From assembly GCF_002879885.1 (NCBI RefSeq), contig NZ_PNYA01000018.1, forward strand, positions 91,885 to 155,884: a stretch of 64,000 nt of DNA. Direction: 5' to 3'. The stretch's first letter is position 1. The number at the start of each line of letters is the position of its first letter. The notes beneath the pieces were generated by a model. The model saw only the letters and a list, made by a program, of their open reading frames with translations. It did not search any database and was not told where the DNA came from. The DNA is from Trinickia dabaoshanensis. GTDB taxonomy: Bacteria; Pseudomonadota; Gammaproteobacteria; Burkholderiales; Burkholderiaceae. A program made the translations under genes and the position numbers. Shown here one piece after another: positions 8,489 to 16,767 of the stretch.

Positions 8489-8569
8489 CTATGGACGTAA
8501 CGAACCACGGCGCGGTCTTGAGCGGCCGTGATGACCATGGGAGTCAATCAGTTCGTTAAAGGGTTCCAT
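8489..8569 (-). CDS. Possible leader peptide with His codons upstream of the attenuator
   Basis: A 26-codon reading frame begins ATG GAA CCC (8569) and ends TAG (8489). It includes the run His-Gly-His-His (codons 11-14), 48 nt before the terminator. The His codons sit inside a region able to form a stem: TAACGAAC and GTTCGTTA on the minus strand are complementary, enclosing a second pair CACGGC/GCCGTG. That resembles amino-acid attenuators, but the start has no good ribosome site and only three His codons are present, so the call is tentative. Confidence 0.3.
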   Translation of the reverse strand: MEPFNELIDSHGHHGRSRPRRGSLRP

Positions 8570-8900
8570 GTGCGAATCATGGCAGAAGCGCGGCGTGCTG
8601 TGAACCCCTCCGCCATGCGGTCCCGCTCGTTCCCACCAAGCCTCATCCCCCCGCGCACATCGCGTGCAACGGCGTAGTATGTCGTTCAGCAGGCCATGCC
8701 CTTGTCGAAATCGCTTCGAACTACGAATTCGCTTAGCCCTTGCGAAGCAGCACGAGCGACGCACGAAAGCGAAATGGCAACACTCGCATTCCCCTGCCCA
8801 ATGCGGTCATGCAAGCCAAAAACTTGACCGACGTCATCCCATGCCACAAGCCCGGGCTGACAATTCGATCAATCGATTCCGTACACGGAGGAGGTGCATC
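8570..8900. other. Divergent intergenic region between the HisRS-like leader and ald
   Basis: About 330 bp without a convincing gene. It must hold the minus-strand promoter for the HisRS-like leader and the plus-strand promoter for ald. I see no clear -35/-10 pair. The only strong signal is the GGAGGAGG ribosome site just before the ald start. Confidence 0.5.
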
Positions 8901-10016
8901 ATGCTGGTCGGCATTCCCAAAGAGATCAAAAACCAGGAATACCGCGTTGGCCTAACCCCCGCGGGCACGCGCGAGCTAGTCAGCCGCGGGCATCAAGTGC
9001 TCGTTCAAAAAGATGCGGGAGCCGCCGTCGGCCTTCCCGATGAAGCCTACGCGGCGGCCGGCGCCACGGTATGCGGCGACGCACAAGAAATCTTCGCGCG
9101 CGCCGACATGATCATCAAAGTCAAAGAGCCGCAAGCCGTCGAGCGCGCCATGTTGCGGCGCGGTCAAATCCTTTACACCTATCTCCACCTCGCTCCGGAC
9201 CGCGAACAAGCCACCGATCTCATCGCTTCGGGCGCCGTGTGCGTCGCGTACGAGACGATTACCGGCGCAGGCGGAGGGCTTCCCTTGCTGGCGCCGATGA
9301 GCGAAGTGGCGGGCCGCATGTCGATTCAAGTGACGGCCGCCCACTTGGAGAAGCCCGCCGGCGGCATGGGATTGCTGCTGGCCGGCGTGCCCGGCGTCGC
9401 GCCCGGACACGTCGTCGTGATCGGCGGCGGAACGGTCGGGACGAATGCATTGCAAATGGCTGTCGGTATGGGCGCGCGGGTCACGATTCTCGATACGAAC
9501 GTCGAGCGCCTGCGCCAACTCGACTTGATCTTCGGCAATCGCATCACGACGATGTTCTCGAGCGCACACGCGCTGGAACGATGCGTCGCGAGCGCGGATG
9601 CCGTCATCGGCGCGGTACTGATCCCCGGTGCGACCGCGCCTAGGCTCGTCACCCGCGCCATGATCTCGACGATGAAGAAGGGAGCCGTCGTGGTCGACGT
9701 CGCCATCGATCAAGGCGGATGCTTCGAAACGTCCCACCCGACGACGCATGCGGAACCTACCTTTGTAGTGGACGGCGTCATCCATTATTGCGTTGCGAAC
9801 ATGCCAGGAGCCGTCGCGCGAACCTCGACGTTCGCACTGACGAACGCCACGCTCGGCCACGCGATTGCATTGGCGAACAAGGGATGGAAGCGCGCAATGA
9901 GCGACGATCCGCACCTGCGTGCCGGCTTGAATGTGTGCGAGGGCCAGGTCACGCACGAGGCCGTCGCCAAAGCACTGGGGCAACCGTACGCGCACGCCGA
10001 GGCATTGCTCGCATGA
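8901..10016 (+). CDS. ald: Alanine dehydrogenase
   Basis: The 371-aa protein catalyses NAD-dependent interconversion of L-alanine with pyruvate and ammonia. It starts with the family signature [19 protein letters not shown]. It has the substrate-side KVKEPQ, the NAD-binding Rossmann loop [12 protein letters not shown] followed by the Asp in ILDTN, and the conserved [19 protein letters not shown]. Length matches Ald (about 370 aa). The ATG at 8901 follows a GGAGGAGG site; longer open frame upstream is non-coding. It is a single gene, divergent from the HisRS-like gene. Confidence 0.96.
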   Translation: MLVGIPKEIKNQEYRVGLTPAGTRELVSRGHQVLVQKDAGAAVGLPDEAYAAAGATVCGDAQEIFARADMIIKVKEPQAVERAMLRRGQILYTYLHLAPDREQATDLIASGAVCVAYETITGAGGGLPLLAPMSEVAGRMSIQVTAAHLEKPAGGMGLLLAGVPGVAPGHVVVIGGGTVGTNALQMAVGMGARVTILDTNVERLRQLDLIFGNRITTMFSSAHALERCVASADAVIGAVLIPGATAPRLVTRAMISTMKKGAVVVDVAIDQGGCFETSHPTTHAEPTFVVDGVIHYCVANMPGAVARTSTFALTNATLGHAIALANKGWKRAMSDDPHLRAGLNVCEGQVTHEAVAKALGQPYAHAEALLA

Positions 10017-10134
10017 CCGGCGGCTAAATATCATTCGGGCCGCGCGGCGCCTCGGTGTCGACGAGCGCCGCCGCGCCGAATAACGCGAAGCAAACGAATC
10101 TATACTAAGCGCTCGAACTCACTCGCCGAGCGCC

Positions 10135-10329
10135 GTGCCCAAGCTTTCCCGTCCGGAGCCGTCCAACGACGATCCTCGCCCAACGCCGCCGCAACGTCCC
10201 GACGAAGACGATTGCTGCCACAGCGGTTGCTCGCCTTGCGTATTCGAGCTTTACGAAGAAGCGCTCGATCGATACGAAGCGGCGCTCGAGGCCTGGGAGG
10301 CACGACAAGCGGCCCGCCGCGCACATTAA
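10135..10329 (+). CDS. Small oxidoreductase-like (PF09791-type) protein
   Basis: The 64-aa protein has a Pro-rich start (PRPTPPQRPDEDD) followed by the signature DCCHSGCSPCVFELYEEAL and a helix EALDRYEAALEAWEAR. The CC-x2-GC-x2-C pattern is that of the oxidoreductase-like N-terminal domain found as short stand-alone proteins in proteobacteria; the clustered cysteines may bind metal. Start is GTG at 10135. It is followed 22 bp later by the next small gene in the same direction, perhaps as an operon. The biochemical role is unknown. Confidence 0.75.
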   Translation: MPKLSRPEPSNDDPRPTPPQRPDEDDCCHSGCSPCVFELYEEALDRYEAALEAWEARQAARRAH

Positions 10330-10351
10330 CATCGGAATCGGAAATCCGCGT

Positions 10352-10732
10352 ATGCCAGCCTCGATTCGCAACTCGCTGTCTTGGATCCTCGACGCATTCG
10401 AACGCGATCCTACTTATGTTCCCAAGCGAATGTTCAGCATGGACGCGGCTTATATCGACGCTCGCCTATGCATTACCGCCGGCGACCGAAAGGAGCCCTG
10501 GAACGGCATGCTCGTCTGCACGTCGCAAGATCATCACGCCTCGCTTATCGAAGCGATGCCCGCCTTGCAAGTGCATCCCGTCATCGGAAAATGGCTTTAT
10601 GTTTCGCAGGCGCATCCGGAGTTCGAATCGGTCGTCGCGCGAGTCGTCTCCATCGTGCTCGCGCGCGATCCGCGTATCGGTGTCGAACCGAAGCCGAAGG
10701 GCAGCCGCAAGGCTGCATTACCGAAGGACTAA
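10352..10732 (+). CDS. Hypothetical protein, 126 aa
   Basis: A small soluble protein with an aromatic-rich core (ILDAFERDPTYVPKRMF, DRKEPWNGMLVCTSQDHH, HPVIGKWLYVSQAHPEFE) and a basic tail (EPKPKGSRKAALPKD). It has no membrane segment or signal peptide. The pattern is reminiscent of small TfoX/YjbR-like domains but I cannot assign it. It follows the oxidoreductase-like gene by 22 bp and converges with the AraC gene. Confidence 0.7.
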   Translation: MPASIRNSLSWILDAFERDPTYVPKRMFSMDAAYIDARLCITAGDRKEPWNGMLVCTSQDHHASLIEAMPALQVHPVIGKWLYVSQAHPEFESVVARVVSIVLARDPRIGVEPKPKGSRKAALPKD

Positions 10733-10748
10733 CGGGCAATCACGGCAA

Positions 10749-11633
10749 TTAAGCTGCACTCAAAGCAGCGATATCGCGCCGCGGCGGCGCGCCGAACATT
10801 CGAGCGTACTCGCGGCTAAATTGCGAAGGACTTTCGTAACCCACGCGATACGCGGCCGCTTCGGCGTTCGCTGCGCCCGTCAACATTAGATGGCGCGCCT
10901 CGAGCAGGCGAAGCTGCTTTTGATATTGCAGCGGCGTCATCGAAGTGAGTGCCTTGAACTGACGATGAAATGCCGACAAACTCATTTGCGCCACCGAAGC
11001 GAGTTCTTCGATGCGTACCGTCTCGGCGAATCGATGCCGCAGATCATGGATTGCGCTGACGACCCGCTCGACATGCCCATTCGCGAGAACGAGCTTGGCC
11101 ACTTCCGCGCCGTAACGTCCGGTCAATAGCCAGTAGCAGATCTCACGCATGATCATCGGCGCGATGACGGGGATCGCGTGCGGCGTATCGAGCAATCGCA
11201 TCGTGCGCTGCACGCAATCGGCAAGCGGCCCGTCGAAGTCCGCGACGAATACGCCATGCCCGAGTTCGCCATCGGGCACCGGGGGACGATCGAGTTGTTC
11301 CATCACCTCGCGCATGACAGCCAGGTCCAACTCGATCACCACGCACAGGTAAGGCTCATCGGGGCTTGCCTGGACGATCCGGCTCATCGCCGGCAATTCG
11401 ACGCTGACGACCAGCGCTTGCCCTGCACGATAGTCGTATCGTTTGCCACCGAAGGTCGTCCATTTCGCACCTTGCACGACGACGCATAGCGCCGGTTTCA
11501 TGAGGAGGTGCGACGGATGTCTTTCATGATCCGAGCGCAAAATCGTCACGCCTTCGATAGGCGTGACGAAAGGACTTTGCCCACTTTGACTCTCGGTATA
11601 GCGTTTGACGCTTTCCACTAATGCGCGCGTCAT
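10749..11633 (-). CDS. AraC-family transcriptional regulator
   Basis: The 294-aa protein has an N-terminal AraC_N cupin-type sensing domain (about residues 20-180; HPSHLLMKPALCVVVQGAK, YDYRAGQALVVSVELP) and a C-terminal pair of helix-turn-helices (about 195-290; RIEELASVAQMSLSAFHRQFK and AAYRVGYESPSQFSREYARMFG). This subgroup often sits near SDR or other oxidoreductase genes. It diverges from the solute-binding-like gene, with the SDR gene beyond, so those two are likely targets (inference). Confidence 0.92.
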   Translation of the reverse strand: MTRALVESVKRYTESQSGQSPFVTPIEGVTILRSDHERHPSHLLMKPALCVVVQGAKWTTFGGKRYDYRAGQALVVSVELPAMSRIVQASPDEPYLCVVIELDLAVMREVMEQLDRPPVPDGELGHGVFVADFDGPLADCVQRTMRLLDTPHAIPVIAPMIMREICYWLLTGRYGAEVAKLVLANGHVERVVSAIHDLRHRFAETVRIEELASVAQMSLSAFHRQFKALTSMTPLQYQKQLRLLEARHLMLTGAANAEAAAYRVGYESPSQFSREYARMFGAPPRRDIAALSAA

Positions 11634-11854
11634 CTAATTCCCCATACGTTGGCGTTCCGCTATGTTACTGCCTGCGCGGATCAGATGCCGCGCACGCCGC
11701 ATGCGTTAAGCGCGAACCGTGATCAATGCCGAGCGCCTGCTTGGCGCTCAACTTTTTTCGTCTCTTATACTTCGTCCATTGCCGTGCAGTCGTCGCTGAA
11801 ATGGAAACCTTACTCAGCCGTTCAGCGCGCAAGCCCATTTAAACGCGAGCGACC

Positions 11855-12598
11855 ATGCCCATCGATCCGTCCATCGTGAGTGCTTTTACCCCCACCGGCA
11901 AGCTGCGCGCCTCGATCAATCTCGGCAACCCGATCCTCGCCAATATAGATCCCGGCACCGGCGAGCCGATCGGCGTCTCGATCGATCTCGCTCATGCCTT
12001 TGCGGAACGGCTCGGCGTCGACCTCGAACTGGTGGCATTCGATACGGCCGGAAAATCGCTCGAGGCGGTCAGCGAAGAGCGCGCCGATTTCGGCTTTTTC
12101 GCGATCGATCCCCTGCGCGGCGAGAGAATCGAATTTACCGCGCCCTATGTACTGATCGAGGGCTTCTATCTAGTGCGTGACGACGCGCCAATCAGAACCA
12201 ACGAAGACGTCGATCGATCGCACAACCGCGTTGCAGTCGGCAACGGCAGCGCATATGACCTTTTCCTTACGCGAGAACTGAAGGCAGCGCAGATCGTTCG
12301 CGCGCCGTCTTCGCAGGCCGTGGTGTCGACGTTCCTCGCACGCAATCTCGAGGTGGCGGCGGGCGTGAAGCAGCAACTGGAAGCCGACGCGCGAACTGCA
12401 CCGGGGCTTCGATTGCTGAGCGAGCGCTTCATGGTGATCCGGCAGGCCATGGGTACGCCGAAGCGTCGCGGTGACGCGGCCGCGCAAGCATTGCGCACGT
12501 TCGTCGAAGAGATGAAGGCATCGGGCTTCGTCGCCGAGGCGCTCGAAAGGCACGGAATAGCCGGCGCTTCGGTGGCGCCGGCAGCCGAGCACGATTAG
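11855..12598 (+). CDS. Family 3 solute-binding-like protein lacking a signal peptide
   Basis: The 247-aa protein matches amino-acid ABC substrate-binding proteins (SBP_bac_3): GKLRASINLGNPILA, GEPIGVSIDLAHAFAERLGV, the Arg-containing DPLRGERIEFTAPYV, and the C-terminal KASGFVAEALERHG. It has no signal peptide or lipobox: the mature fold begins within 15 residues of the ATG, so it should stay in the cytoplasm unless an upstream start is missed. No permease or ATPase is adjacent. It may be a cytoplasmic ligand binder. It diverges from the AraC gene and precedes the SDR gene. Confidence 0.85.
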   Translation: MPIDPSIVSAFTPTGKLRASINLGNPILANIDPGTGEPIGVSIDLAHAFAERLGVDLELVAFDTAGKSLEAVSEERADFGFFAIDPLRGERIEFTAPYVLIEGFYLVRDDAPIRTNEDVDRSHNRVAVGNGSAYDLFLTRELKAAQIVRAPSSQAVVSTFLARNLEVAAGVKQQLEADARTAPGLRLLSERFMVIRQAMGTPKRRGDAAAQALRTFVEEMKASGFVAEALERHGIAGASVAPAAEHD

Positions 12599-12683
12599 GC
12601 AAGAACGCAGCCGAATCCGGCATTCAGTTCGCCGCACGGCCCGCCTAAGCTTGCGCTCATCCTGATCAACTTGGAGCGCAACG

Positions 12684-13463
12684 ATGACGGTGGGAATTAC
12701 TGCAAACAACCCGAGCAAGATAGCGATCGTGACAGGCGGGAGCCGCGGGCTGGGGCGCAATACCGTGCTCCACCTCGCGAGTCGCGGCGTGGATTCGATT
12801 TTCACTTATCGAGCGAATCGAGCCGAAGCCGAGGCCGTCGTGCATCAGGTCGAACAAGCCGGCCAGCGCGCCGTCGCGCTGCCGCTCGATACCGGCAAGT
12901 GTGAGACGTTCGATGCATTCGTCGCAAGCGTACGTGAATCGCTCACGCAGTGGGGCGCCGATCGCTTCGACTATCTCGTGAATAACGCCGGCATTTCGCA
13001 TCACGCGCCCATCGAAACTACGACCGAGCAAGACTTGGACGATCTTTACAACGTCCACTTCAAAGGCGTGTTCTTCCTCACGCAAAAGCTGCTGCCCCTC
13101 ATCAATGACGGCGGGCGGATCGTCAATATCTCATCGGGCCTGACGCGCATCTCGATCGCAGGCAGTGCATCTTACGCTTCGATGAAAGGGGCCGTCGAAG
13201 TGCTGACGCGTTATCTGGCCAAGGAACTCGGGCCGCGTCGAATCGCCGTCAACACGGTGGCACCGGGCGCAATCGAAACGGATTTCAGCGGCGGCATGGT
13301 GCGCGACAACCCGGAAATCAATCGGTTCGTCGCCGAAGCGACGGCGCTCGGCCGCGCAGGTTTGCCCGACGACATCGGGCCCATGATCGCTTCGCTGCTC
13401 GCCGATGACAACCGGTGGGTCAACGCCCAACGCATCGAGGTATCGGGCGGCTTGGCGATCTGA
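12684..13463 (+). CDS. Short-chain dehydrogenase/reductase
   Basis: A classical SDR of 259 aa. The NAD(P)-binding motif is TGGSRGLG near residue 18, NNAG is in the middle, the catalytic Ser lies in NISSG, and the catalytic YASMK follows. TVAPGAIETDF and the terminal VNAQRIEVSGGLAI are typical. It probably reduces or oxidises a small carbonyl or alcohol with NADPH or NADH; the substrate is unknown. It lies 85 bp after the solute-binding-like gene, in the same direction, and may share control by the AraC regulator. Confidence 0.93.
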   Translation: MTVGITANNPSKIAIVTGGSRGLGRNTVLHLASRGVDSIFTYRANRAEAEAVVHQVEQAGQRAVALPLDTGKCETFDAFVASVRESLTQWGADRFDYLVNNAGISHHAPIETTTEQDLDDLYNVHFKGVFFLTQKLLPLINDGGRIVNISSGLTRISIAGSASYASMKGAVEVLTRYLAKELGPRRIAVNTVAPGAIETDFSGGMVRDNPEINRFVAEATALGRAGLPDDIGPMIASLLADDNRWVNAQRIEVSGGLAI

Positions 13464-13841
13464 CAAGCTTCGAATTCGCATCGATTCATGTAGCCGTCCG
13501 CTGCTCGCGACATCGAATCGCGTCGGACGGCAAACCGCTTGCGACGGCTTATCGAGCCGGGTTTCTGACCGATAAAGACAGAATTTTCCCTCCAGCAAAG
13601 CCATTCGTCCCTCCAGCAAACACCCGGGCGAATGGCCCTTCCCATAATTCTCTACGTCCTGACACGGCATTTCCACGCGTTGCTTGGAAAGCGCCTGTGA
13701 GGAGCGGCTTTGACTGCGGCGATAACAGCGGCGGCAGCAGCCGAGCGGAGGCACGCGCACACCCCATTGCCTGCGGCGCCACCACGGAGAGCGCAAAAGG
13801 AAATTCTTTTGCCCATTAAAAAAGTCAGAACCGGAAACGCA
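13464..13841. other. Intergenic region upstream of the trimeric autotransporter
   Basis: About 378 bp, probably holding the promoter and control sites of the autotransporter gene. It contains a 13-bp direct repeat (listed separately) and an inverted pair CCATTCG (13601-13607) and CGAATGG (13629-13635). An open frame runs into the autotransporter from 13710 but its translation (Ala/Arg/Pro-rich) does not look like protein sequence. Confidence 0.5.
13587..13620. repeat. 13-bp direct repeat with 21-bp spacing (possible regulator site)
   Basis: TCCCTCCAGCAAA occurs at 13587-13599 and again, identical, at 13608-13620. The start-to-start distance of 21 bp is two helical turns, which would place the copies on the same DNA face. 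It lies about 220 bp upstream of the autotransporter start. Confidence 0.5.
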
Positions 13842-15824
13842 ATGAACATGAACCGACAAGCTGTGCTTTCGAATAGTAGCGTTGAGACGCTGGTAGCTGC
13901 TGACGAGACGCGAGGAGCAGCCCCCCTTCTGCGATCGAAGGTGTCACTCGCGATCGTCACGGCGTTGGCGCTAACCGCGGGTTATGCGCACGCGGACAAC
14001 CTCGCGGTGGGCGGCGAGTCTCAGGGCCTCGTCTCCACGGTCGGCGGTGCTGCCGCCGCGCCGACGGCAACGACAGGCGGGACGAACCCGGCTGTCGCCG
14101 GCGCAGACGGCTCGAGCCAGAATACCGCGGTGGGCAATGCGGTCGCGGCGCAGGGCGGACAGGCTACGGCCGTCGGTGACCGCGCTACGGCAACCGGTAC
14201 GAACGCGACGACCGTGGGCGCAAATTCCAGCGCAATCGGTACGAACTCGGTGGCGTTCGGGGGAGCCGCGAGCACAACGAACGGCGATTCGACGGCAATT
14301 GGCGCTCAAGCGCACACCACCTCCGACTTCTCAACGGCGATCGGTACCAATACCTCGGCCGCCGGCGGTACCGCCGTGGGTTTCCAAGCGAGCGCGAATG
14401 CGAGCGATGCAACGTCCGTCGGCGTAGACTCGGTTGCATCCGGCACGGGCAGCGTTGCAATTTCCCGGGCGCAGGCGACCGCGACGAACGCTATCGCTAT
14501 TGGCGAAGGCGCAGCAGCAACGGCAAGCGGCGCGATCGCACAAGGCGCGAATTCGGTCGCGAACTCGAACGACGCCGTAGCGTTTGGCCGCGCATCGGCC
14601 GCGAACGGCGCCGATGCAACCGCGTTAGGCACGCTTGCAACCGCATCCCAAGCCGCCACGGCAGTGGGTATCTCGGCCAATGCAAGCGGCGGCAGTTCGA
14701 CGGCGATCGGCAACTCAGCCCTGTCTAGCGGTGGATCGGCCGTGGCAATCGGGCAATCTTCGACCGCATCGCAACAAACGTCCGTTGCGATTGGCTTTAG
14801 TTCAAACGCGGCATCGGCTAATGCGATTGCGCTGGGTACGCTCACTCAGGCGACGGGCGCCAACTCCATTGCGATCGGTAACGCAGCCGCAGCGTCGACA
14901 GCCGAATCGACGGCTCTCGGTTCCGGCGCGGTGACACGTGCTGCAACTAACGTGAGCGGCGCCACGGTAGGCGGAGTGACCTACAGTGGCTTCGCGGGTG
15001 CGACGCCGACCGGCGTCGTGAGCATCGGTGCGGTCGGTCAGGAACATCAGCTGCAGAACGTTGCCGCGGGGCAGATCACCGCCACCAGCACCGACGGGGT
15101 GAACGGTTCGCAACTCTTCGGCATCGCCACGCAACTGTCGTCGCTAGTCGGAAAAGTCAATTCGCTGCCGGGTGGAAACACCAACGTTCTCGACGCGACG
15201 GGCACGGCGACCGGTACGGGCGCAACGGCGGATGCCGTCAATGCAACGTCCGTGGGTTCGACCAGCAACGTTACCGCTGACGGCGGTACCGCGGTCGGCC
15301 ATCAAGCGGTCGTCACTTCGACCAACGGCACGGCTGTCGGCACGAACGCCAGTGTTACGGGTACGAACGGAACCGCAATCGGCTCGAACAGCAGCGTCAC
15401 CGGCAACAATTCGGTTGCCCTGGGTGCAAATTCAATCGCTGACCGGGACAACACGGTTTCGGTCGGTGCGCCGGGTGCTGAGCGTCAAATTACCAACGTG
15501 GCAGACGGTACGGCTCCCACCGATGCGGTGAACGTGCGCCAACTCAATAGCGCCATCAGCAGCGTTCGCGACGACATGCAGAAGTATCGCCGCGATGCAA
15601 ACGCCGGCTCGGCCTCGGCCATCGCGATGGCGAACTTGCCGCAAGCCGTGTTGCCGGGAGAAAAGGTCGTGGCGCTCGGCGCGGGGACCTACGGCGGACA
15701 GAGCGCAATGGCGCTCGGGCTCTCCGTCGCGACGGGCAAATGGATCGTCAAGGGGTCCATGACGACGGGCGTTTCCGGCCACGGCTCCATCGGTGCGGGC
15801 GCGGGCGTCGGTTATCGTTGGTAA
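13842..15824 (+). CDS. Trimeric autotransporter adhesin (YadA-like)
   Basis: The 660-aa protein begins with an extended basic N-region and a signal peptide ending near LTAGYAHA. A long passenger follows, made of YadA-head repeats of about 14 residues with the pattern xAIGxxAxAxGxxSxAxG (about residues 90-410 and again about 505-570). Neck-type motifs are NVAAGQITATSTDGVNGSQL and ITNVADGTAPTDAVNVRQL. A short coiled coil and a C-terminal YadA anchor of about 80 residues (AMANLPQAVLPGEKVVALG to GAGAGVGYRW) would form the trimeric outer-membrane pore. It ends in Trp; the stalk is very short. It probably mediates adhesion or aggregation. The ATG at 13842 is preferred because it directly precedes the signal peptide. 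Confidence 0.9.
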   Translation: MNMNRQAVLSNSSVETLVAADETRGAAPLLRSKVSLAIVTALALTAGYAHADNLAVGGESQGLVSTVGGAAAAPTATTGGTNPAVAGADGSSQNTAVGNAVAAQGGQATAVGDRATATGTNATTVGANSSAIGTNSVAFGGAASTTNGDSTAIGAQAHTTSDFSTAIGTNTSAAGGTAVGFQASANASDATSVGVDSVASGTGSVAISRAQATATNAIAIGEGAAATASGAIAQGANSVANSNDAVAFGRASAANGADATALGTLATASQAATAVGISANASGGSSTAIGNSALSSGGSAVAIGQSSTASQQTSVAIGFSSNAASANAIALGTLTQATGANSIAIGNAAAASTAESTALGSGAVTRAATNVSGATVGGVTYSGFAGATPTGVVSIGAVGQEHQLQNVAAGQITATSTDGVNGSQLFGIATQLSSLVGKVNSLPGGNTNVLDATGTATGTGATADAVNATSVGSTSNVTADGGTAVGHQAVVTSTNGTAVGTNASVTGTNGTAIGSNSSVTGNNSVALGANSIADRDNTVSVGAPGAERQITNVADGTAPTDAVNVRQLNSAISSVRDDMQKYRRDANAGSASAIAMANLPQAVLPGEKVVALGAGTYGGQSAMALGLSVATGKWIVKGSMTTGVSGHGSIGAGAGVGYRW

Positions 15825-15855
15825 ACCCCGTTTCGCGAGTGTGGCGAATCGCATA

Positions 15856-15885
15856 GCCCGCCGCGGCGTCACTGCCGCGGCGGGC
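15856..15885. terminator. Perfect 12-bp GC hairpin after the autotransporter
   Basis: GCCCGCCGCGGC (15856-15867) pairs completely with GCCGCGGCGGGC (15874-15885) around a 6-nt loop, 31 bp after the autotransporter stop. There is no U-tract. It is probably a terminator or mRNA-end stabiliser. Confidence 0.6.
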
Positions 15886-15954
15886 ATCGACGATTACGAA
15901 TACCGCGAACAATCGGTTCAATAGGCCAGGAGAACCGCACTGAACCCCGAAGAA

Positions 15955-16257
15955 ATGCAGCAGCGTTTCATGCTGACGGCCGAAAAACAAGCACTCTCGC
16001 GCCTGCTCGAAATTACCAAAGACCGCGATAACCACCAGGCGGCTCGCGTCGCCAATTTCCTGCTTGCGTGGTGGGATCCGGAAAAATACGGCCGCTTCGA
16101 TTTCCTCGACGGATGGGCGTTGGATGAAAGCATCCGCAGAGATCTGGTGACCGTGTTCGACCTCATCAGTCATGTGGCGTCATACCCGGACACGCTAGGA
16201 TACAAAGAACAATTCGTATCGTTGGTTCGGGCGTACCGCCCCGATATGACAGAGTAA
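15955..16257 (+). CDS. Small conserved hypothetical protein (DUF7673-like)
   Basis: The protein has about 100 aa and is acidic and soluble. Typical stretches are LTAEKQALSRLLEITKDRD, ARVANFLLAWWDPEKYGRFD, and VTVFDLISHVASYPDTLGY. I recognise the pattern VANFLLAWW...GRFD...YPDTLGY from short proteobacterial proteins, I believe DUF7673, but the function is unknown. Start is uncertain: the only good ribosome site (AGGAG at 15928-15932) is 7 nt from an in-frame CTG at 15940 and 22 nt from the ATG at 15955, so the protein may begin five codons earlier with CTG. Confidence 0.72.
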   Translation: MQQRFMLTAEKQALSRLLEITKDRDNHQAARVANFLLAWWDPEKYGRFDFLDGWALDESIRRDLVTVFDLISHVASYPDTLGYKEQFVSLVRAYRPDMTE

Positions 16258-16482
16258 CGGCTGCCGATGCAATGCAGCCGTCGAGCGAGGCCGTGTCCGC
16301 CTCGAAGCCATAGCGCTCGTTAGGCGCCATGCCCCGAGATCGGTCCGGCCGCGCCCGTCAAATTGAGGATGCCATCCACCCACGCGAGGAACGTCGCTGA
16401 TCCAGCAAATCGGCGACGAAGGTGCCTACGTCGGCATCGATGCCGTTTTCATGAATACCCGATCCGGTCGTCGAGCATCGAG

Positions 16483-16767
16483 CTATGCGCTTGCGGCTGC
16501 AGCATGTTGTGCAGTGGAGTAGTTGGCAAGCGCACCATAACCGCCCGCGCTCGTCCCGTAGACGAGCAAACGGTTCGGTTGCGCAAAGCCGTGATCGACA
16601 AGCCACCGCGTGATCGCCCGAACGTTCTTCGCGCCGCTGTAGTGCGCTGCAGTTGCGCTTGCGCGTCCGGCCGCCCCGCCAATGCCTTGTGCATGGCATC
16701 CAAGTCGACCGCTCGTTCGGCCGGTCCCGCTTGAACCGTGGGCGTTCTACCGTTCGGCACTTTTGCG
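16483..16767 (-). pseudogene. Remnant of an esterase gene (pectinacetylesterase/VtpJ-like)
   Basis: On the minus strand an in-frame segment ending at 16483 reads YSGAKNVRAITRWLVDHG followed by FAQPNRLLVYGTSAGGYGAL. GTSAGGYGA is a serine-hydrolase nucleophile elbow as in pectinacetylesterase/VtpJ-like proteins. The frame stops about 17 residues later. No start or complete hydrolase domain precedes it: upstream codons give low-complexity sequence and run into the 3' end of virJ. The rest of 16258-16482 shows no gene. It is probably a decayed 3' fragment. Confidence 0.5.

Noticed and set aside
8413..8569. T-box riboswitch as explanation of the leader
   Set aside because: I see no T-box sequence or specifier-loop structure, and T-boxes are mainly found in Gram-positive bacteria.
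8664..8900. Longer start for alanine dehydrogenase
   Set aside because: The extra 79 residues are not protein-like and the strong ribosome site lies directly before 8901.
13710..13841. Longer start for the autotransporter
   Set aside because: The added 44 residues are Ala/Arg/Pro-rich and would bury the signal peptide; ATG at 13842 fits better.
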